From NCBI GenBank assembly GCA_016800925.1, contig JABCPU010000125.1:105192-169191 (forward strand): a DNA stretch of 64,000 nt, in the 5' to 3' direction. This document shows, in pieces, positions 32,491 to 45,303 of this stretch. The stretch comes from Suillus spraguei (lineage: Eukaryota; Basidiomycota; Agaricomycetes; Boletales; Suillaceae). The notes under the pieces were generated by a model. That model searched no databases, was not told where the DNA came from, and saw only the letters and a program-made list of their open reading frames with translations. Position numbers and translations under genes: made by a program. Within the stretch, counting starts at the first letter, position 1. Every line of letters begins with the position of its first letter.

Positions 32491-32792
32491 GCAAAAAAAT
32501 TATATTGTTTATTTTGTATTCTAGGCAAGCCTAACACGAAAGTTTTACCAGTCCATCTATCGACGACTTACCTTAGACGGGCTGGTTACCGCTCTACTGT
32601 AACTAACGGACATATTTGCCTGTACAATATCATATCGTATGTAGGCTCGACTGCTCGTCGGGAAATGACATAAACTCGACTTTTGTCGCTATCTCAGATC
32701 AGGATAAGTCGGTAAATAGTAATGTACTCAATGTACCTAACTGGATATCATTAAAAAACTATGAAGTGTATCTCGAGGACTATAATTAAGAA

Positions 32793-34371
32793 CTATAGGT
32801 GCGGCACTAAGCTAGTCCACGACACCGCCTTGTATGCGCCAGGAGGAAGATTGTATAAAGTGGTGAACATTAGTACCAAGAGGACAGCACGAGCTATGAT
32901 GTACAGCATCACAAATAGAAACATCAGCAGGTCACATACCACGTCATAAAAGTCGAGTAAAGTGGCTATAAAACTCAAAACAAAACAAAAGCATGGTACG
33001 GCAGTTATAGCGACGGCACACATGCGCTATAGCACCTGTTCCTGGTATGTCGGAAAGGCATAAAACCAAGCCATACAATGGATGCCGCCAAATATGGTTG
33101 CCATAAACAATCCAGCATACGAGATGTCCAGGCCATCGAGTTTAACGCTGCCATCAAATGTTGGAACTCGTAGCTTCCGATGTGTGGGGATGTCACGCAA
33201 GCCTAATAGTTCGACAATCGGGATCGAGACTGACCGCCAGGTCTCAACCCAAGCGGATACGCCACTTTGAAAAAAACTAAGGCAGACATAATCAGCAGCG
33301 GTATAAATATTGAAGCGCGTACATACTCCTTAGGAACGTAATCCTCTAGCCTTGACTCAGTAGTCGACTTCCAGTACACTGGATGCGGATATTGCACATT
33401 GAGAGGCTTGTTCCACCACACAGCATAAGTTATGAAATTGAGAACCGCAAAAGCGAGTGTCCCCACTTCGAGCTGTGTGATTTCAAGGTGATAGATGGCA
33501 CGAGTGATGAGCTGCAAAATAAACCAAGCTACTTGAAGGATGATCAATCCTTTCGATATCGCATTGTCTTTGCCTTTGTCGTGGATCTGATTCGCCGTTA
33601 GGGTAGGGATGTCGATACGCCTGCCACGTATCAGCTTGAGGACTTCGTCAGGCTGTAGTGTGAGGTAGGGTTCCCCATCCACATAAAGCATGAAACCACC
33701 CATGAGCACAAAGAAGCTGTGCGTATGAGTCCACGTATAATCTGATATAAATGAGTTGACGTTTAGGTGAGCACGAATGGGGCTTACCTTCACATCGCTC
33801 TGAAACACAAGCCTTCAACAACTTTTTGAATAGCTTGGTAAGAGCACGAGTTCCCCCATGTCCACCTTCGACGTATTGCTCTACAGTTGCTATGATGGGT
33901 CCATTATCATTATCTGAGGACGTGCATAATAGTGTTGAGGAACATGTCCAGTTCCGGAAAGAACAAATCACCTTTAGACTTCTCCCGGGCCTGCGGATGC
34001 GAAATCTCGAAATATCCCGATTCCTGGAACTGTCTTGTAACTTGACGAGCACTGAGCCACTGGCGCATAGCCCATGTGACGATCAGTTCAGGAGCGATAA
34101 GTGCCATTATCATGGTCCCAAGTCCGAATCGCCACCATAGGGTACGAAGGAGGTTGTCCTTGAGACTCAGAATGTTCGGGTGAATGGCAGTGTAGATACA
34201 TGCAAACAGGGTGAGAACGCAGCTGGAGATGATTGACCATAGGGTTCTAGTCGTGAATGATGGAGTTTTAAGACTGTCGCTTGTAGTAGTATTTGTTGTG
34301 TTTGTTGTAGGTGCAGCTTGGATCACTCCAATGAGGCAGAGGAAGATGCAGAGTAATAAGCTCCGATTCAT
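32793..34371 (-). CDS. membrane-protein family 1, copy B
   Basis: Unknown multi-pass membrane protein, probably entering the secretory pathway. The start MNRSLLLCIFLCLIGVIQAAP (34371) is a signal peptide, followed by a Thr/Asn-rich stretch. Then come TLWSIISSCVLTLFACIYTAI, WWRFGLGTMIMALIAPELIV and TWAMRQWLSARQVTRQF. After a short intron (~33792-33752) come HSFFVLMGGFMLYVDGEPYL, LQPDEVLKLI, YHLEITQLEVGTLAFAVLNFI, YPHPVYWKSTTESRLEDYVP and C-terminal membrane segments ending AVSWTSLVPHL. This architecture recurs as a large lineage-specific family in mushrooms with no known function. One stop or frame change lies near 33030 in the last exon, so copy B may be damaged. Confidence 0.7.
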
Positions 34372-36046
34372 TATGGGATATGGGCACTTTGGCGTGTATC
34401 GCAGCATTATTCATCCTGTTCGCTATTTGATGTCACTGACGGGCGTCAGTGCAATGAGGTAGACAGAAAATGGGTTGGTCTTATCTCTGGAGCGTTCCGA
34501 AGTTCACGAAAATGAGGCAAGTATGATGTGTATCACAAGCGCCGTGATCAAGAGTGGTACCAAATTAGGAATGTGATGCATACATCGTGACCTCTCTAAG
34601 ATCTTTCAGAAGTCATGTTACCATTCGACTGACGTTATTGAGTGACTGCCAACTGGGGCGACCACTGCTCATCAGCGCTTCAAGCCAATCGCTACATCAC
34701 TCAAGATATGGCTCTATATAGATGGGCGGGCCCTTGGCCAAAATCACGCCCCTGCCACGGTATGTCAAGTTCTAGTTGAACTTCACCTTCGTCCGACGTT
34801 GCAGGCTGGAGCATTAACCTTGACATGTTTTTTCAGAAGAACCTACAGGATAGGGTCTAGGTCTTGCCTTGCGGCCTTGCCACTGTGCGCTAGGATAGAC
34901 TTGAACCCGCTAGCGGTTGAAATTGATTGGATGATAAAGACGGGAAAATTGGGCGCCAGTCGAGGAAGCAGCACCCTGATGGCGCCTGAGGAAACCTGAG
35001 TACTTTACGCTGTATGGAAATTAATTTGCCTTCTCTATTATCCGTGATCTTTTGGCTATAACAGTCGAAAAACGAACCCATTCGACATGACTCATATTAA
35101 TCCCTCAACCAATGATCATCCTAGGATTGGTCTTGAAGTTTGAGGACCCATATCTCATTGGAGTGGTACGGGCCAAGGCTTCTATGTTTAAAACGGACAC
35201 ATAGCGCCCATCATTTCAAGACGCTTTACATAAATGCCTACCAAGCATTCATTCCCTTCATCCCCGACCCTCGTCGTGCCTGATAGTATCCAATATGGCC
35301 ACCTCAAGGACTCTCAAAGACCGGAAGCTCACCTTGACACAAATTCCATCCCCTATCAATAGGAATTCCCTTCATCACCGCGTTTGATCTTCTGCACGAC
35401 GTGCTTTTGCTTAACGTTTGACTCAGATTTAGATTTCATGTAGGAGACCCTCCGAGAACCTAATGGTTGAGAAAACTTCCATACTCGCTCGATACCTTAC
35501 TCAACTTGATCAGTCGAGTACCGTGGTATGTCGATTTTTTTCTTCGGCACCTGAATTTTTCTTATCGTCGATAGCAAGGATTAGTCCTTACGACTATCGT
35601 AATCTTTATCTCCACTCGGCCCCCTCTGGGTCAGATCAACTATGCTGCTGATGGACCGTATACACTCCTATCGGAATCATAAATTTGGGACAGAGATGTG
35701 ATTTGTTCCCCGACTCCCATCTGCTAACCCTTGAAAGTTGACGCTCGCCGGACGTGCCACGTGCGGCAACAGTGAAAGCGAAAGCGACGGCAGAAAGCAG
35801 CCTACTCTGAGCCTACCTAACATTCATGACAGCTGCGACCAATGACAAGAAGTTCCGGTCCAATGCATTGATATTGTAACTAATGGTCATGTTTGCCTGC
35901 ATCATAATATCATGTCGTAGGCTCGACTGGTTGTCGGGAAATTAAACTCGACTTGTCGCTATCTCAGTTCCAGATAAATCGGTAAATAGCAGTGTACCTA
36001 ACTGGATATCATAACAAAAGTATGAGGTGTATCTCGAGCACTATAA
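34372..36046. other. no gene seen; duplicated 3' flank of copy C
   Basis: No convincing coding region. 35825-36046 repeats the 3' flank of copies A, B and D (GACAGCTGCGACCAATGACAA, then TAGGCTCGACTG.TCGGGAAAT). The rest is the upstream region of copy B. Confidence 0.45.
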
Positions 36047-37633
36047 TCAAGAACATAAGTGCGACACCAAGGTAGTCCATGACACCGCCTTGTATGCGTC
36101 GGGAGGAAGATTGTCTAAACTGGTGAGCATGAATATAAAGAGGATAGAATGAACTGTGATGTACATCATGACAAACAGCATACCTATGTGGCCGGCCAAA
36201 TAAGCAAGGCTATCGAGTTCCAGTAAATCGGCTATGTAAAACGAAACAAAACAAAACGATGGTATGGCAGTCATAACGACGGCACACACGCGACATAGCA
36301 GCTGCTCCTGGTACGTAGAAAAGGCAAAAAACCAAGCCATACAATAGATTCCGCCATATATGGTCGCCATAAACCATCCAGCAAGTGCAAGAACTTTTAT
36401 GTCCGGTTTCCTGAGTCCAATTCTGCCATCAAATTTTGGCTTTCGAGGTGCGGGAGCGCCACGCAAGCCTAATCGTTCTAAAATGGAGTCAAAGTAACGC
36501 GAGATCCCAGACCTACAGGGTGTGTTGCTTCGATGATAACCAAGGTAGACCTAATCAGTAGCGGTATAATTGCTGAGGTATATACATACTCAAAAATGTA
36601 ATCCTCTAGCCTTGACTCAGTAGTCGACTTCCAGTACACTGGATGTGGATATTGCACATTGAAAGGCTTGTCCCACAACACAGCATAAGTTAGGAAATTG
36701 AGAACCACAAAAGCGAGTGTCGCCACTTCGAGCTGTGTGATTTCGAGGTGATAGATGACACGGGTCATGAGCTGTAAGACAAACCAAGCAACTTGAAGGA
36801 TGGTCAATGCTTTCAATATCGTATTGTGTTTGCTTTTGTCGTGGATCTGGTTTGCCGTTAGGTTAGGGATGTCGATACACCCGGCACGTATCAGCTTGAG
36901 GACCTCGTCAGGCTGTAGTGTGTGGTAGGGTTTCCCGTCCACATAAAGCATGAAACCACCCATCAGCACAAAGAAGCTGTGCGTTTGAGTCCACGTATAA
37001 TCTAAGGATATAAATGAGTCGACGTTTAAGTGAGCACGAATGGGGTTTACCTTCGGATTGCTCCGAAACAAAAGCCTTGAGCAACTTTTTGAATGGCTTC
37101 GCAAGATCACGAGTCTCCCCATGTCCACCATCAACTTGCTCCGTAGTTGCTGTGATGGACCCATGATCTGAGGATGTGTATAGTAGTGAGTTGTCGAGGG
37201 ACATGTACAGTTTCAGAATGAATGAATCACCTTTACTATTAGACTGCTCCTGCGGCTGTGGAATCTTGAAATATCCCGATTCCTGGAACTGTCTTGTAAC
37301 TCGACAAGCACTGCGCCACTGGTGCATGGCCTGCATGACGAACGATTCAGGAGTCTTAAATGCCATTACCATGGTCCCAAGTCCGAATCGCCACCATAGG
37401 GTACGAAGGAGGTTGTCCTTGGGACCTGGAATGTTCACGTGAATGGCAGTGGTGCATACGAACAGGGTGAGAACGCAGCTGAAGACGATTGACCATAGAG
37501 TTCTGGTCGTGAATGATGAGGCTTTCAAGTAAAGACTGTCGCTTGTAGTAGTGTTTGTTGTGTCTGTTGTAGGTACAGCTTGGATCACTCCAACGATGCA
37601 GAGAAAGAAAGAGAGGAATAAGCCCCGAGTCAT
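36047..37633 (-). CDS. membrane-protein family 1, copy C
   Basis: The most complete copy. Start MTRGLFLSFFLCIVGVIQAVP gives a signal peptide. Exon 1 runs to SEQSEG, with an intron starting GTAAACCCC near 37053. The middle part begins DYTWTQTHSFFVLMGGFMLY and holds DEVLKLIRAGCIDIPNLTAN, YHLEITQLEVATLAFVVLNFL and PHPVYWKSTTESRLEDYIF. An intron follows around 36480-36520. The last exon carries a basic loop (APRKPKFDGRIGLRKPDIK) and four hydrophobic segments to AVSWTTLVSHLCS. No disabling change was seen. Function is unknown; topology suggests signal peptide plus about seven to eight membrane helices. Confidence 0.75.
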
Positions 37634-37782
37634 TACAGGATATTGGCACTTTGGCAGTAGTATCCATCCTGTTCACTATTTTATATTACTGACGGTCGTC
37701 AGGTAGACTTAAAATAGGCTGGTCTTGTCTCTTGAGGGTTCCCAAGTGCATGAAAACAAAGAAAGTATGATTGATGTGTATC

Positions 37783-38070
37783 AAAAATCCGCGTTCAACT
37801 TGGGAGCCCAGTCCGTTAAGCGTCGCTAAATCTGTCCTAAACGGGACTTGTACCTAAGTGCCTTGGCTTGGTTTGGTTTGGTTTGTTTAGTTATAGGGCT
37901 AGTAATACAAATGATAAGGTTTGGGGGACGTGCTTTAAGACTGCTGGTAGGTAGTTTACTGTACCCAAGTGTTGGCGCTGCGCACCGTAAGGTTTAGGTA
38001 CAAGTGTTGTTTAGGACAAGCTTAGCGACGTGTATAACGAACTCGGCTCCCAGGTGAACGCGAATTTTTA
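37783..38070. mobile_element. MITE-like element, ~288 bp
   Basis: Long terminal inverted repeats of ~80 bp. The left end reads AAAAATCCGCGTTCAACTTG then GGAGCCCAGTCCGTTA and CTTGTACCTAA. The reverse complement of the right end reads AAAAATTCGCGTTCACCTGG then GAGCCGAGTTCGTTA and CTTGTACCTAA. There is no coding sequence. The centre has a (GGTTT)n-like run at 37862-37890. It lies ~150 bp upstream of copy C. No target duplication was resolved. Confidence 0.7.
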
Positions 38071-39151
38071 TAATTGAGCATCCGTCTCCCGACTCCCACA
38101 AAGGCACAGGAGGTACTATATTTCAAGTTGCAGAATCCCCACGAATCAACCGCCGCTGGCGCTCTAATAGCTGCTGCTGCTCCTTCTGCCGTCCGTTTGC
38201 GTAATATTTGTCGTTTCAGCGCTATCGGTCTTTGCAATATGTAATTTATCTTTTACATATTCTAAGGCTTCTGCAGTACGTTTGTCGTGAAGGCTCCATG
38301 TTGCACTGCTCGAGTAATCGACGAGCGTTTTGGCCATCACGTTTGATCACACGATTACTAGTAACCGATTACTATGATGCACTCTATTATCCGCAGTATC
38401 ACGCCTATCACTTTGAGATTTTGTACCTAGCTGTTCAAATTGCTCGTATCCCATTGCACCACCTGTCACACTTGTTTTCTCGATTTTCGAGGTTGTGTTG
38501 CATATGATGGCGTCTCTGTTGTCGTTACGCATGGCCTCGCTTCTCTATCTGCTCGTTCGAGTGAGTTTGAGGCTTCTGCTTATTGCCACTGTGTACTCGC
38601 GTCGTTTGAACTCACCGGTTTGCGGTGAGATGTATTCCTCCCTTGCAAGGAAGTTTGATGATCTCCCAAGTAAAGGACCCGGTACCGGTGAACTCCCTCG
38701 TGTGAAAAAGGTACAAGCTAGCGACGCTGAGTATTTTCCTTGTATCTGAGATTCTGACACATCACTGGCCTAAGGACTTTCGTTGCCCTTCCCTTTCTGA
38801 CTGTCTCTGACAATGTCCATTTATCTCCCTTGTCGACTGTCTCTCACTCTGAGGTGCTGGACGTTCGTTTGGACCAACAATTCAAGCTAACTCATTGTTA
38901 CCGTCACCCGTTTTTCTCTTCGCATCTGCTTTGATGATGTTTGCGCTACTCCTTTCGTCTCTCAGCAAACACTCACTTGCCGCCCACTCCTAATGTAATT
39001 GCATAGATCCCGATTGAATTAACTACCCTTTTATCACTCGAGCGTCTTTCAACTTAAAAAACCTATCTAAAGTCTTGCATCTTCCTCTCCAAACTCTTCG
39101 TCATTGCATTCTCCAATAAACTCAGACTCACAACTATAACCATTTCTCTCT
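38071..39151. other. no confident gene; part of a duplicated block
   Basis: Several open frames of 60-100 codons, none recognisable. From ~38760 on the sequence is repeated at ~45520 (GACTGTCTCTGACAATG..CATTTATC, CTGCTTTGATGATGTTT). Confidence 0.4.
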
Positions 39152-39472
39152 TCAACACCAGCTGTAGGGTCCTTCGTTATGATCATCTGTGAGGGAGTTG
39201 AAGTTATTGATTGACACAGCGGGCGTGTTGGTGTGGTTTATTGGTACGTCGTCATCTGAGATCTCTGTCTGAGTAGTAGGCGGCTGATATGGAACTGTGC
39301 CATAACTAGTGTCACCTGCTCCGGGACTTACTTCGAGTAAGACAAGCAAGACTTCTCAAGCTGCTGAATCCAAGCTGGGATGTGACCGATTCAAATCATC
39401 CAGGGCACCAGCAAATGTGCTTATTGATGACATTGTAACTAGTGGGCGTTCGGAACTTGCATCGTCGGCCAT
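39152..39472 (-). CDS. hypothetical protein, copy 1 of duplicated block
   Basis: Two exons are suggested: MADDASSERPLVTMSSISTF-AGALDDLNRSHPSLDS from 39472, then after a short intron VLLVLLEVSPGAGDTSYGTV and an acidic Ser/Thr/Pro tail (ISDDDVPINHTNTPAVSINN) to a stop at 39152. The same start recurs at 46192 with changes. Small, hydrophilic, of unknown function; it may be the 5' end of a longer gene. Confidence 0.35.
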
Positions 39473-39914
39473 TGATGGTGCTGCCTTTGGTGGCCGAGTC
39501 CTTGACGCTCGCAGCACAAACCAATACTGTGGACCATGAATTATACGCGCCAAGCTGCGCGACGGTAGGTGGGTTTGTGCAAGGTCAAAAAAGTGCAACA
39601 TTGTTTGAATTGATGATATCTGTAACTTTGCAGCAATTATATACGATGTCTGGTGCTGCCGGAGTTGTGTTTAACTGGGGGTGCGGTAGCATTGCTCCGC
39701 GGATTCAATTTTCTTCTGTTGTAATGCGGCGGCGCTGCGCTGCGACTGATATACTTTGTTTTAAATAGCACAGATCTATCTCGGTGAGCGGTGAATATGC
39801 CATGTGACCTCGTGATCGCATGTTATGATACCGAAACTTGTGTGCGTGTCAATACTCGTCATTGCACCTGCCATATCTTTCATGGGACCAGCGAGCAGTG
39901 TTAGATGAACACCG

Positions 39915-40330
39915 CAACACTTTTGGAACCGGTGTTTTGCCTTGTCATATTGCAACCAGTCGTTCTCGTGATTGTTTCTCCAAAACAGGCGAGATTTGGC
40001 ATCTGTGGAGCATATCACCTTGGCCTCGTTCCTTGGCCGGCCGACATGTCACAGTCTCCCGTGCAAACATAATTTACCCACAGTGCGAAACAAAACATTC
40101 ACCAGGCTGCAAATGGATGATGGAACGTCCGACATCAGAAGACACGAGGGCAGGAGGAATCAAACAATGCACTAGCGGAGCCCAATAACAAAACCATGAC
40201 ATGAACGATACGCGTGTAGGTAATGCCAAGATTTTCATGATAAGGGACAAGCACAAAGGGGGCACGACCTTGTTCCTTGGCCAGGCGACATGTTCTGTGC
40301 AACCCACAGAGCATTCACCAGGCATGTTAG
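39915..40330. repeat. dispersed intergenic repeat R, copies 2 and 3
   Basis: 39915-40100 matches 28730-28870 (GATTGTTTCTCCAAAACAGG, CGTTCCTTGGCCGGCCGACA). 40240-40330 repeats the core again (TTGTTCCTTGGCCAGGCGACA). Each is followed by a stretch with CATCAGAAGACA and ACTAACGGA-type words. Confidence 0.6.
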
Positions 40331-40859
40331 AACGTCCGACTCATCAGAAGACATGAGGGCATGAGGAAACAGACCACGCACTAACGGAACCCAAATGAAG
40401 GCCATTATCAAGGTGTGATCTGATAAAATTTCCACTCATGACATGTCTGACAGCTGCAACCAATGCCAAGAAGTTCTGGTCCAATGCATTAATTAGACTG
40501 TTGTTCATGAGGCAAGCCGTCGATAGACCGTGGACTGTTAAATTTGGATCAAAAGCGGATTCTCAGAATCACGTGAGCTTTTGTTAACTCATTGCCAAGT
40601 CTTGTTAATCGTCACATCTGTGATCAATGTTCGAGTGCGCTAGGTTGTCAGCTGCTGGGTAGCTTCATCCGTCCACCACCTCTATTATCTTCTGCTACTG
40701 CTATCACTTGCTCTTTATGCTATAATTTCAGCTTACATTCAAGATGCGAGGTTCTTCGAAGATTCTGGATGCCGATTTCAGTCGTACCGTGGACTCTGGT
40801 TTTGTCATCACGAATGAACCCCTGGTGTCTCTCACATTGCTGCAGCCCCTTCCCCACAA

Positions 40860-41200
40860 CTCTCAATCATGGACTTCATGCTCACGATCCTGGACCCTTC
40901 GGAACTCGGTTTTACCTACAATCGCGCCTGGATTTACAACCTTTCTAGGTAGGAGAAGATAATTTTTACGGGGCAGAGCCAAAAAGGGAAAGTCGAGATG
41001 ATGTTCGATTACTTATTTGCAGACTCGCGGGGTCGAGCTCGGATACTGGACTAGTTCCGTCCCCATACGATTGCTTATGTGTCGGATATTGTCAGTAACG
41101 AGATGGATATAGCGAAGGAGGCTCTCCACGGAACACTCGACTCCGTAACTCCGGAGTTTCTGTCGACACAGGACCTTAATTCAACCATGGGAATCAGGAC
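40860..41200 (+). pseudogene. conserved ORF X, copy 2
   Basis: The block SIMDFMLTILDPSELGF and NRAWIYNLSR ends at GTAGGAGAAG (~40948), like copy 1. The second part reads FADSRGRARILD, then a TAG at ~41053 where copy 1 has Trp, then IAYVSDIVSNEMDIAKEALHG and TLDSVTPEFLST. The match to 29074-29596 is at both DNA and protein level. Broken by the stop. Confidence 0.45.
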
Positions 41201-41489
41201 ACAATATCTTTCCACTGCGTGTTCCTGCAGCTATAACACTGTCTCGACCATTCAACGTCGCCAGAACAGCTTCGAGCTGGAATTTACGTGGTGCTATGGC
41301 CGTTGACGTCAGAGAATAGACAATCAAGCATGCTCGTAGCGTACCCGTTTTGTCGTTATTATTGAGTGTCTGAATGTAATTGATAGGGTGTTGTTCTTTG
41401 ATTAAATCACGCGCAAAACAATCCAGCGCATCAAGAGATGCATTGTGAATGGCTTGGATGATGGAAAGGTATAGTTCGCGTCTTGTCAA
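41181..41489 (-). pseudogene. RecQ-like helicase, N-terminal fragment 3
   Basis: The longest of the three in one frame: IIQAIHNASLDALDCFARDLI, TLRACLIVYSLTSTAIAPRK, FQLEAVLATLNGRDSVIAAG and TRSGKILC. FQLEA fits the Q-motif, and AAGTRSGK is a Walker A with Arg in place of the usual Gly. It ends just after motif I like the other two, which indicates that truncation came before duplication. Confidence 0.6.
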
Positions 41490-41785
41490 TAGTAAGAAAA
41501 TTTTATCGTTTATTTTGTATTCTATGCAAGTCTATCACGAAAGTTTACCAGTCCGTGTAGCGACGGCTTGCCTCATAGGCGGGCTGGTCACCGGTCTATG
41601 CATTAATATCATAACCAACCGACACATTTGGCTGCATAATACCATAATCGTAGACTCGACTGGTCGGGAAATTGAACTTGATTTTTGTCGCTATCTCAGT
41701 TCCAGATAAATCGGTATATAGTAGTGTACCTAACTAAATATTATTACAAAAGTATGAAGTGTATCTCGAGCACTATAATCAAGAA

Positions 41786-43616
41786 CTATAAGTGCGGCAC
41801 CAAGCTAGTCCACGACACCGCCTTGTATGTGTCGGGAGGAAGATTGTATAAAGTGATAAACATGAGTACCAAGAGGATAGCACGAGCTGTGATATACAGC
41901 ATGACACATAGCGGAACCATCATGCCATTAATGGCACAACAACAACAACAACAAGAGAACACGCATCCTAATGGAAAGAATATGAAAAACGAAACCAAAA
42001 AAAAACATGGTATGGAAGTTATAGCTACGGCACTGATGCGCCATAGCACTTGGTCCTGGTATGTGGGAAAGGCATAAAACCAAGCCATACAATGAATGCC
42101 GCCAAATATGGTTGCCATACACAATCCAGCAAACATGATGTCCGAGCGATCGAGTTTAATGCTGCCATCAAATGTTGGAACTCGTAGCTTCCGATGTGTG
42201 GGGATGTTATGCAAGCCTAATAGTTCGTCAATCGAGATCCAGACTGACCGCAAGGTCTCAACCCAAGTGGATAGGTCACTTTGATAAAAACTGAGGCAGA
42301 CATAGTCAGCAGCGGTATAAATGTTGAAGCGTATACATACTCCTTAGGAACGTAATCCTCTAGCCTTGACTCAGTAGTCGACTTCCAGTACACTGGATGT
42401 GGATATTGCACATTGAGAGGCTTGTCCCACCACAAGGCATAGGTTAGGAAGCTGAGAACCGAAAAAGCGAGTGTCCCCACTTCAAGTTGTGTGATTTCGA
42501 GATGATAGATGGCACGGGTGATAAGTTGCAAAACAAACCAGGTCACTGTGAAGATCTGAAGAGGCTCGGACTAGGGATGAGGGACAAGAACGAAGACTTC
42601 ACATTGGGTCAAAAGACTCAACAATATTCGACGGTGAGAGGTATTAATATGCTGATTAAGACGGAGAATCAAAGGAAAACGTGTCTGAAGCATGTATCGA
42701 AGAGTGATTGCGTATGTAAAAGAAAAGGATGAGTACGTACGAGAGTGACGTCGATAGTCATATCTTGACAGTCACTTGAAGAATGGTCAATCCTTTCGAT
42801 ATCGTATTGTTTTTGCTTTTGTCGTGGATCTGGTTTGCCGTTAGGGTAGGGACGTCGATACACCCGTCACGTATCAGCTTGAGGAGCTCGTCAGGCTGTA
42901 GTGTGTGGTAGGGTTTCTTGTCCACATAAAGCATGAAACCACCCATCAGCACAAAGAAACTGTGCGCCTGAGTCCACGTATAATCTAAGGATATAAATGA
43001 GTTGACGTTTAAGTTAGCACGAATGGGGTTTACCTTCAGATTGTTCCAAAACACAAGCCTTGAACAACTTTTTGAATGGCTTCGCAAGATCACAAGTCTC
43101 CCCATGTCCACCTTCGACTTGCTGAGTAGTTGCTGCGATGGACCCGTGATCTGAGGACGTGCATATTAGCGAGTTGTTGAGGGACGTGTCCAGTTTTAGA
43201 ATGAATGAATCACCTTTACTATTAGACTGCTCCTGCGGCTGTGAAATCTTGAAATATCCCGATTCCTTAAACTGTCTTGTAACTCGACGAGCACTGAGCC
43301 ACTGGCGCATAGCCCATGTGACGATCAGTTCAGGAGCGATAAGTGCCGCTATCATGGTCCCAAGTCCGAATTGCCACCATAGGGTACGAAGGAGGTTGTC
43401 CTTGGGACTCGGAATGTTGGGGTGAATGGCAGTGTAGATACATGCAAACAGGGTGAGAATGCAGCTGGAGACGATTGACCATAGGGTTCTGGTCGTAAAT
43501 AATAATGGGACTTTCAAGTCAAGACTGTCGCTTGTAGTAGTGTTTGCTGTGTTTGTTGTAGGTGCAGCTTGGATCGCTCCAACAAGGTAGAGGAAGACGC
43601 AGAGTAATAAGCTCAT
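41786..43616 (-). pseudogene. membrane-protein family 1, copy D (split by insertion)
   Basis: Start MSLLLCVFLYLVGAIQAAP gives a signal peptide. It then follows copies B and C: TLWSIVSSCILTLFACIYTAI, WWQFGLGTMIAALIAPELIV, HSFFVLMGGFMLYVDKKPYH, then a 224-bp insertion at 42547-42770 between ILQV and TWFVLQL, and on through ITRAIYHLEITQLEVGTLAF to the end AVSWTSLVPHL at 41786. The last exon contains a run of six Cys (SCCCCCCAING) from a triplet repeat at 41938-41957 that copies B and C lack. Without the insertion the frame would be open. Confidence 0.75.
42547..42770. mobile_element. 224-bp insertion, LTR-like ends
   Basis: Starts TGTGAAGATC and ends ATATCTTGACA (TG...CA), flanked by GTCAC on both sides (42542-42546 and 42771-42775). 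Removing it with one GTCAC restores the reading frame of copy D. Too small to code; it could be a solo LTR of a very short (TRIM-like) retrotransposon. Confidence 0.75.
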
Positions 43617-44004
43617 TAATCGGTATTGGCACTTGGGGGCGTATCACAATATGCATCCTGTTCGCTGTTTTATTTTACTGATGGGCGTCAGTGCAATGAG
43701 GATGCAATGAGGACTCCTCATTGCACTATAGCCTGACATGGGCCGGTATAGGGTATGACACGGGTAAGGCTTACCCCGGTGAATCGTTGTTTGGATCACT
43801 CGGCAGAAGTTGAATGAGCTAATTGGATACTTATTGGCACTTTGGCGTCACGCCTAAGTGCCATATCACAGTATATATCCTGTTTACTATTTATCATTAC
43901 TGACGGGCGTGCAATGAGGTAGACTGAAAATAAGCTGATCTTGTCTTGAGCGTTCCGAAGTTCACGAAAACAAGGTAAGTATGATGTATATCATAACTTG
44001 AAGC

Positions 44005-44129
44005 TTACAGCTACTTTCATATCGATTTCATTTTGTTCCCCTCACCGTTTTTGTTTAGTTGTGGAGCTGTACAAACAAAAGGGCCCCGCTTGTTACGATA
44101 TTTGGGCGCGCGAAGTATCCTAAAATGGC
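44005..44129 (+). repeat. left arm of ~125-bp inverted repeat
   Basis: CAGCTACTTTCATATCGAT ... GTTTAGTTGTGGAGCTGTAC ... GATATTTGGGCGCGCGAAGT ends near AATGGC. It is matched in inverse at 45304-45437 with few changes. The arms enclose ~1.17 kb in which no gene is recognised. Confidence 0.75.
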
Positions 44130-45303
44130 CATATGTCCGACGCTCCGCCCGACACAATTGCAGTACTCTTGAGACTTGCCGTCATGACTGGAAACCGCCA
44201 TCACATCCCAGCTATAGGTGACCATGTTTGCTCGACGCTCGTATGAAATCTAGTAGCATAGCACGAGCTACTCACAAGCCACCGAACTGTTAACCGAGTT
44301 TTTCGGCTCTCTCGTCTCACAGGCTAAAGTGGACGTCCTCGTCTGCTCACAGCAGCAGGTGCTTCAGTAAGTGAAGTGCAGAGGTGGTAATTTCTCTAAC
44401 TCCCTCACTAGTATCAGGTGTCATGTATCAAGACCTATTGCTGTCTGAACTTCAATATATGCTAGTCAGGCAATGGGTGTTGAAGTTTCTGAAGTCACCA
44501 TTGAATGAACTATGAAAAGACATGGCTTCACAAACGTGTATGTAGTTTTTCACTAGTTGCATTTTATTCTGGTTATCTCCTCTACCAGGTGTCCCATCTT
44601 TGCACAGACGCGCGAGAAGAAGTTGATAAAAGAAATGTCGAGGGGAAGCTGAAGTTGAATTCGACTGAGACGTCCCCAAATTACTCCAGTATTCAACGAA
44701 ATCGAGACAGTGATACCTGAAACAGCTGAAGGATCAGATTATTAAGTTTTAGATGACCATAATGACAAAAGTTATTCTCTCACTGACAGACCGCTGACTC
44801 GGCGGCCGGAGCTGGAACACAACAAAGATGAGTCAAGATCTGCTGCGGTGGCATGTTTTCGACAACATGGATGAAGGAATGGGTGGGAAGCATATTAAAC
44901 CAGTATCCAGCGCGAGGAAAGCGCTGTTGAAGTATTCCTCGCTGCTCCTCTTCGTTAAGAGTAAAACTTTGAGAATAATTAGAATCAGACATGAGATTGT
45001 TGGGCATCCTGCACTTGACCAACAAGTCTTATATATGTTTGTCCATCAGTGGGGGGTGGACTTGGTCGGATCATCACTGAGAAAATAATTCAAAAGATGA
45101 GAAAGCCGTCATGCTAATGACCAGGCTGAGAGCATGGGGCCGAGTAACACTGAACTTGCACCACCATAAGGAATCAGCATGGTCAATTGTGAAGATAATA
45201 GTATAGCAGTATACATGGTAGCACAGGATCGTCAATCAATAGTTGTATGTTGGTGACAGACGCAGCTCGGTGACCGATAAGAGCAGGAAGCGACTTCGAG
45301 CCT

